Positions 6,432 through 10,078 of a stretch of DNA of 10,078 nt are shown here, piece by piece. The translations under genes and the position numbers were made by a program. Where the stretch lies: positions 1 to 10,078 of the forward strand of contig JAEWLN010000141.1 in the NCBI GenBank assembly GCA_023457535.1, written 5' to 3'. Each line of letters starts with the position of its first letter. Position 1 is the stretch's first letter. The notes under the pieces were generated by a model. It had not been told where the DNA came from, ran no database searches, and saw only the letters and a list, made by a program, of their open reading frames with translations. Source of the stretch: Bacteroidota bacterium (GTDB lineage Bacteria > Bacteroidota > Bacteroidia > Flavobacteriales > Flavobacteriaceae).

Positions 6432-6923
6432 ATGAAGACATTAAAAACAATCAGCATCGTTTTGTTGGCGACGGTATTTTTCACCTCGTGCAGTAAGGAC
6501 GATGACAACAACGCCTGGGTGCCTGCAGCAGGATCAGGCGACTATTACATGAAAGGCAAAGTCGATGGAAGCCAGTACAGCAATTCGGCATTTTTTGCGC
6601 CATCGGCCACGCTCAACGCCGGAGTGTTGACGATCCAGAGCAGCACGGACGGCGGCAATTCGATGCAAATCCAGATCCCGAACTTCGACGGCGCAGGAAC
6701 GTACCATTCGGGCGGCAATGTGCTGGCCAACGGCTACATCAATTACATGACGCTTTCGCCGCTCAGAACCTATACTTCGGTAAGGGGCAGCGGATCAGTG
6801 GAGGTAACCGAGGTGACCGAGACTTACATCAAGGGTACGTTTAGTGCGGTGGCTCCTGAAAACCAGGAAACCCCGACAGCTTCCGTGACCATTACCGAAG
6901 GCGATTTTAAAGTAAAACGTTAA
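6432..6923 (+). CDS. Lipoprotein A' of the second signalling module, DUF6252-like
   Basis: This 163-aa lipoprotein has the signal MKTLKTISIVLLATVFFTSC with cysteine 20 as the lipidation site and SKDDDNN after it, the acidic surface-export pattern. It is paralogous to lipoprotein A: DDDNNxxVPxAG, then GKVDGSQYSN against GKVDGADFSS, and a C-terminal IKGTFSAVA and VTITEGDF against VEGTFNFTG and VTQGSF. It lacks the three mature cysteines of A. An in-frame ATG at 6354 would add 26 residues before the signal peptide and lies upstream of the promoter -7 element, so 6432 is the real start. A strong terminator follows 23 nt after the stop, making it probably monocistronic. It may be controlled by the regulator at 9078 and might feed back on the TPR sensor at 7137; both links are inference from context. 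Its biochemical function is unknown. Confidence 0.88.
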   Translation: MKTLKTISIVLLATVFFTSCSKDDDNNAWVPAAGSGDYYMKGKVDGSQYSNSAFFAPSATLNAGVLTIQSSTDGGNSMQIQIPNFDGAGTYHSGGNVLANGYINYMTLSPLRTYTSVRGSGSVEVTEVTETYIKGTFSAVAPENQETPTASVTITEGDFKVKR

Positions 6924-6946
6924 TTTTTGGTTTAGGTTTACTTTGG

Positions 6947-6971
6947 ATACGGCTTCGGCCGTATTTTTTTT
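6947..6971 (+). terminator. Strong rho-independent terminator after lipoprotein A'
   Basis: ATACGGC (6947-6953) and GCCGTAT (6958-6964) form a perfect 7-bp stem closed by a UUCG tetraloop in the very stable C(UUCG)G context. Eight T residues follow (6964-6971). It lies 23 nt beyond the stop of lipoprotein A'. It also happens to contain ATACG-N8-CGTAT, the geometry of the operator candidate, but no promoter element follows at the matching distance. Confidence 0.9.
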
Positions 6972-7082
6972 GGAGGCGTGATCTACCGCAAAAGCAGGTT
7001 GATTCGGGTTCTTGCCTGGCTTATGGGTACAATAACGTACTGGCACACCTCGTTGCGCGTTGCTAAAAAATTACCTTTAAAA

Positions 7083-7124
7083 AATACTTCTCCTATCTTG
7101 TATTTTTTATATTTACCTGATTTG
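7083..7124 (+). promoter_or_regulatory. AT-rich region likely holding the promoter of kinase 2
   Basis: Because a strong terminator precedes it, the kinase 2 operon needs its own promoter between 6972 and 7136. This AT-rich stretch has TATATTTA (7108-7115), close to TAnnTTTG, and a weaker alternative CTGATTTG (7117-7124). AATAC (7083-7087) and GTATT (7100-7104) form an inverted pair, but with 12 nt between them rather than the 10 seen at the perfect sites, so it does not match the shared operator layout. Nothing else is seen in 6972-7082. Confidence 0.3.
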
Positions 7125-7136
7125 AAACGGCTTTCC

Positions 7137-9071
7137 ATGCATAAAAGACTCTTTTTGTTGCTGTGCGTTCTTACGATGGCGGCGCGCGCGCAATCCCCGG
7201 CGCAAAAAATCGTCGACAGTCTTAAAGTGCAGCTCGCGAAAAAACCCGGTCCGGAATTGCAGGCAAAGATCTTTGGCGATCTGGCGTGGTACTACAACAT
7301 GATTTCGATCGATTCGGCGCTCGCCTATGGCGTTCGGTCGCTTAAAGCCGCGCGCGCACTCCAAAACGACAAAATGATCGCTCAGGCGCTCAGTGATTAC
7401 GGTGCGATCCTGTACACCAAAGGCGATTACGATCTTGCGCTGGACCAATTGTTTCAGTGTCTGGCCCTGCGCAGGAAACTCAAGGATGCTGATGGTGTCG
7501 CATCGGTGCAGTTCAAGATCGGCAATGTCTATTTCAAGCAATTCGCGCTGCAAAAAGGGATGGATTTTTACCTCAGGGCGCTGCGGCACTATGAACGCAC
7601 CGGGAACGAGCAGGTGGTAGGAACGCTTGAAACCAACATTGCGGCGGTCTATCACGCGCTGAAGAACTATCCCAAGGCGCTCGAATACCTGCATCGGTCA
7701 CAACAATACCTCACGCGTACGGACCAAGAATCGGAGCTTGCCAATACGATCGTAGGCATCGGGAATGTTTATTTTTCTTCGCACGATACAGTACGTGCTT
7801 TCAGTTACTTTCAACGCGGCGCGGCATTGGCGGAGAAAACGCTCAATTATCCGGCGATGGGCACGGCATACAATAATCTGGGCTTGATCTATACCTATCG
7901 GAAGGAGCACGAAAAAGCTATCGGTTACATCAGCAAGTCGCTCGCGATCCGCAGGAAGATCAACCAGACCGCGGACATGGCCAGTTCCAAACTCACGTTG
8001 GCAATCAACTACAACAGCCTCGGTCAATTTGCAAAGGCCAAACCGCTGCTGCTGGAAAGTCTCAGGGTTTTTTCGAAGGACAGCATCCGCGATAAAATGG
8101 GCAATGTATATGTGCAGCTGATCCCGGTGTATGCGAGCCTGGGCAAAGTTGACAGCGTGAATTATTACACCAGCCTGCACCTGCGGCATGTCGAACAGGA
8201 CCTGAACGCCAATGTGCTCAAAATTTCCAATGAGCTGGAAACCAGATACCAAACAGAGAAAAAAGAAAAACTGCTGCTGCAGCGCGAAGCCGACGGCAAA
8301 CGAAAGGGTCTGCTGTTGATTTTAGTATCGGTGTTTGCGGGATTCATCGCGCTGACGGGGTATCTGATCTACCGGCAACAGCGGCTCAAAAACCGCCAGC
8401 AAAGGCAGGAACACGAGCTTAAAATGGCCATTTCGACGATTGAGACGCAAAGCAAATTACAACAGCAGCGGCTTTCCATTTCGCGCGATCTGCACGACAA
8501 CATCGGGGCGCAGCTTACGTTTATCATTTCATCGGTGGACAATATCAAATACGCCTTTAAATCGCTCGATGCGGATCTTGCCGCAAAACTCGATCGCATC
8601 AGCAGCTTTGCCAAGTCGACCATTGTGGAATTGCGCGATACGATCTGGGCGATGAATGCAGAGGCGATCACATTCAAAGACCTCGAACTGCGCGTGATGA
8701 ATTTTGTCGGAAAAGCAAAAGAGGCGCGTGGCCACATGGAATTTACGTTTGTTGCCGATGACGCGCTGAGCCATGTAGAATTGTCTTCGCTGGCCGGAAT
8801 GAATGTGTACCGCACCATTCAGGAGGCTGTCCACAATGCGGTCAAATATTCGGGCGCGGCGCAAATTGCGATCCGGATCGCTGCGGAAAACGACGCGATC
8901 AAAATATCGGTCTCAGACGACGGCCAGGGTTTTGACACGCAAAATCACGGCGCGGGCAACGGTTTGTCCAATATGAAAAAACGCATTGCGGATTTGGGCG
9001 GAACATCGACGGTGGACACTGAAATAGGTAAAGGGACTACGATTACGATCCGTATTCCGATCAAAATGTAA
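7137..9071 (+). CDS. TPR-containing sensor histidine kinase (HisKA_3 type), module copy 2
   Basis: This 644-aa paralogue of the kinase at 3616 has the same architecture. A signal peptide (1-18, probable cut ARA/QS) leads to about eight TPRs (roughly 38-355, for example ASVQFKIGNVYFKQF and GTAYNNLGLIYTYR) that should be periplasmic. A transmembrane helix (391-411), a coiled-coil linker and the phospho-accepting His453 in RDLHDNIGAQL follow. ATPase boxes are E563-x-x-x-N567, DDGQG (594-598), GLSNM (609-613) and GKG (631-633), all intact. The open frame extends to a GTG at 6978, but the ATG at 7137 directly precedes a good signal peptide and is preferred. The catalytic half closely matches copy 1, while the TPR half has diverged much more, as expected if the two sense different things. 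The regulator gene begins 6 nt after the stop. Confidence 0.95.
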   Translation: MHKRLFLLLCVLTMAARAQSPAQKIVDSLKVQLAKKPGPELQAKIFGDLAWYYNMISIDSALAYGVRSLKAARALQNDKMIAQALSDYGAILYTKGDYDLALDQLFQCLALRRKLKDADGVASVQFKIGNVYFKQFALQKGMDFYLRALRHYERTGNEQVVGTLETNIAAVYHALKNYPKALEYLHRSQQYLTRTDQESELANTIVGIGNVYFSSHDTVRAFSYFQRGAALAEKTLNYPAMGTAYNNLGLIYTYRKEHEKAIGYISKSLAIRRKINQTADMASSKLTLAINYNSLGQFAKAKPLLLESLRVFSKDSIRDKMGNVYVQLIPVYASLGKVDSVNYYTSLHLRHVEQDLNANVLKISNELETRYQTEKKEKLLLQREADGKRKGLLLILVSVFAGFIALTGYLIYRQQRLKNRQQRQEHELKMAISTIETQSKLQQQRLSISRDLHDNIGAQLTFIISSVDNIKYAFKSLDADLAAKLDRISSFAKSTIVELRDTIWAMNAEAITFKDLELRVMNFVGKAKEARGHMEFTFVADDALSHVELSSLAGMNVYRTIQEAVHNAVKYSGAAQIAIRIAAENDAIKISVSDDGQGFDTQNHGAGNGLSNMKKRIADLGGTSTVDTEIGKGTTITIRIPIKM

Positions 9072-9077
9072 GATAGG

Positions 9078-9722
9078 ATGAAAAAACTCGCCATCGCCGA
9101 TGACAATACGTTTTTGCAAAAAGCGATCTTGGAAAAACTCAGCTTTTTTGAGGACGTCAAATGCAAATTTTGTGCGTCCGACGGCCATGATCTGCTCGCC
9201 AGACTGCACGCCGACCGCAACATCGACCTGATCCTGATGGACATTGAAATGCCCGGCATGAACGGGATCCAGGCTACGCAGGCGGTCAAATCGCGCTATC
9301 CGCACATCAAGATCGTGATGCTGACGGTGTTTGACAACGACGAAAACATATTCAATGCGATCAAAGCCGGTGCCGACGGCTATCTGCTCAAGGATATCAA
9401 CCCGCAGGAATTGTACGACGGTATTGTAGAAACGCTCAATGGCGGTGCGGCGATGAACCCGTCGATCGCGTTCAAGACACTTAAATTATTGCGCAACCCG
9501 ATTGATTTCGCCGGCAGGGGCGAGGAACAAATCAAGCTCACCGCGCGCGAGATCGACGTGCTCGAACAGCTCAGCAAAGGACTCACCTATACCGTAATTG
9601 CGGCCAATCTATTCCTTTCGCCAAGTACGATCAGGCGCCACATTGAGAATATTTATACGAAATTGCAGGTGCATAATAAGTTGGAGGCGGTGGAGAAGGG
9701 GAGGAATAATAATTTGATTTGA
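9078..9722 (+). CDS. NarL/LuxR-family response regulator, module copy 2
   Basis: This 214-aa response regulator is the expected partner of kinase 2, 6 nt upstream. The receiver has D8-D9, phospho-acceptor D55 (LILMDIEMP), T83 and K105, all conserved. The LuxR-type helix-turn-helix covers about 152-209: LTAREIDVL, LSPSTIRRHIENIY as the recognition-helix region, and KLQVHNKLEA. It aligns with regulator 1 almost without gaps and shares long blocks such as MLTVFDNDENIF and AGADGYLLK. The recognition region (SPSTIRRHI against SAGTVRKHV) and receiver helix 1 (TFLQKAILE against PFLIRSAQE) differ. These are the places that set DNA and kinase specificity in such regulators, so the two pairs may be insulated. 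Its likely target is the promoter of lipoprotein A' (inference). Confidence 0.96.
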   Translation: MKKLAIADDNTFLQKAILEKLSFFEDVKCKFCASDGHDLLARLHADRNIDLILMDIEMPGMNGIQATQAVKSRYPHIKIVMLTVFDNDENIFNAIKAGADGYLLKDINPQELYDGIVETLNGGAAMNPSIAFKTLKLLRNPIDFAGRGEEQIKLTAREIDVLEQLSKGLTYTVIAANLFLSPSTIRRHIENIYTKLQVHNKLEAVEKGRNNNLI

Positions 9723-9726
9723 GTCA

Positions 9727-9926
9727 ACGTCCAACGTCGAACGTCAAATGTCCAATGAGAGACGCTTTTTTTTGGGGCGTGCCGGCGCATCAGCATCGTT
9801 TTTTTAGTTTACGATTGTGGCGCCGTCAGGCTGTCCGCTTTATCTTTTGCGCTCGTCCCTTCCGCAAAAGGATGCCGCTTCCATCCTTCACGCAAACCAA
9901 TCTCGTTTGACATTTGACGTTTGACA
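9727..9926 (+). repeat. Intergenic element bounded by inverted heptamer tandem repeats
   Basis: Four heptamers follow regulator 2: ACGTCCA, ACGTCGA, ACGTCAA, ATGTCCA (9727-9754). Three heptamers of the reverse-complement type, TTTGACA, TTTGACG, TTTGACA, occur at 9906-9926. The arms share ACGTCAAATGTC in opposite orientation. The enclosed 150 bases are non-coding and highly structured. The whole resembles intergenic repeats I recall from other flavobacterial genomes, but I cannot verify that here. It carries no transposase and might be a non-autonomous, MITE-like or REP-like unit. Confidence 0.6.
9774..9900 (+). other. Structured core of the intergenic element (two nested hairpins)
   Basis: Hairpin one has outer arms CGGCGC (9783-9788) and GCGCCG (9820-9825) and inner arms ATCGT (9795-9799) and ACGAT (9811-9815) around a T-rich loop. 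Hairpin two has perfect 8-bp arms CTTTTGCG (9844-9851) and CGCAAAAG (9863-9870) with an 11-nt loop. GCGTG (9777-9781) pairs with CACGC (9889-9893), enclosing both. The nested symmetry suggests a folded RNA or single-stranded DNA form. It could also serve as the terminator of the regulator 2 operon. Confidence 0.5.
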
Positions 9927-9949
9927 TTCAACAATTCTTACTACCTTTA
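9920..9949 (+). promoter_or_regulatory. Candidate promoter of the final gene
   Basis: TTTG (9920-9923) and TACCTTTA (9942-9949) are separated by 18 nt, within the 17-23 nt spacing of Bacteroidota promoters; the -7 element departs from TAnnTTTG only at the last base. The -33 element is supplied by the last heptamer of the repeat. The leader to the ATG at 9959 is only 9 nt. Confidence 0.4.
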
Positions 9950-9958
9950 ACCAAAAAC

Positions 9959-10078
9959 ATGCTCCGCAAACGCATTTTCTATCTGATCCTGGCCGGGATT
10001 GCCGTGCTGCTGATGTTCAAGTATTGTCAATTCAAAAAGCAGGATGGATCTGAAATTTCTGCCGATACGAATCTGATC
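9959..10078 (+). CDS. N-terminus of a membrane-anchored protein, possibly DUF4230 family (partial)
   Basis: The first 40 codons are present and the frame is open at the window end. MLRKR is followed by a hydrophobic helix (about residues 6-20) and then KYCQFKKQ, so the protein is probably anchored by one N-terminal helix with the bulk outside the cytoplasm. From memory, flavobacterial DUF4230 proteins begin similarly, with a short basic start, a transmembrane helix, KYCxFKK and then a stretch leading to NLI. The function of that family is unknown. With so little sequence the family call is tentative, but the gene itself is well supported by its start, composition and a promoter-like sequence just upstream. 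It appears unrelated to the kinase modules. Confidence 0.65.
   Translation, partial: MLRKRIFYLILAGIAVLLMFKYCQFKKQDGSEISADTNLI

Noticed and set aside
6947..6971. Fourth copy of the promoter operator (ATACG-N8-CGTAT)
   Set aside because: The half-site geometry matches, but the sequence is a stable UUCG-capped stem with a T-run and no -7 element follows 21 nt later, so a terminator explains it better.
6978..7136. N-terminal extension of kinase 2 from a GTG start
   Set aside because: The extension would put 53 residues in front of a good signal peptide starting at ATG 7137; kinase 1 has no such extension.
9719..9910. A 63-codon + strand frame after regulator 2
   Set aside because: It begins inside the regulator stop region and merely reads through the heptamer repeats and hairpins of the intergenic element; its composition is not protein-like.
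9727..9926. CRISPR array
   Set aside because: The repeats are 7 bases long, directly adjacent and inverted across the element; there are no spacers of constant length and no cas genes.

Overview
The window looks like a chromosomal segment from a member of the Bacteroidota, most probably a Flavobacteriaceae / Flavobacterium-like organism with fairly high GC for that group. The reasons are lipoproteins with acidic residues directly after the lipid-anchored cysteine (CSDDD, CSSDDD, CSKDDD), a GSCFA-family protein, periplasmic-TPR sensor kinases paired with NarL/LuxR-type regulators, almost no Shine-Dalgarno sequences, and promoter-like elements close to the Bacteroidota TTG / TAnnTTTG consensus. 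All supported genes are on the + strand, and no gene-free stretch exceeds 300 bases.

Region 1 (1-2532) is a tightly packed run. It holds the last 29 codons of one YD-repeat-like lipoprotein, two complete paralogues of it (243 and 248 aa), and a GSCFA-domain protein that starts at a TTG codon. Gaps are only 8, 2 and 3 nt, so this is very likely one transcript carrying a tandem gene family.

Region 2 (2543-9722) is a signalling module present twice. Copy 1 is lipoprotein A (2624-3169), a small membrane protein (3284-3571), a TPR sensor histidine kinase (3616-5538) and a LuxR-type response regulator (5535-6182). Copy 2 is lipoprotein A' (6432-6923), TPR kinase (7137-9071) and regulator (9078-9722), without the small membrane protein. 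The kinases should sense something in the periplasm through TPRs and phosphorylate the regulators. The lipoprotein genes are plausible targets.

Three promoters in region 2 share one layout. A 6-bp half-site, 8 nt, an inverted 6-bp half-site, 21 nt, and CAnnTTTG precede lipoprotein A, the small membrane protein and lipoprotein A'. The half-sites are AATACG/CGTATT in the two copy-1 promoters and AATGGG/CCTATT in copy 2. This is a candidate binding site for the adjacent response regulators, and it may have diverged with the duplicated regulator. It is the most interesting signal in the window.

Region 3 (9723-10078) contains an intergenic element of about 200 bp: heptamer tandem repeats in inverted orientation flank a core with two hairpins. 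The first 40 codons of a membrane-anchored protein, possibly of the DUF4230 family, follow.
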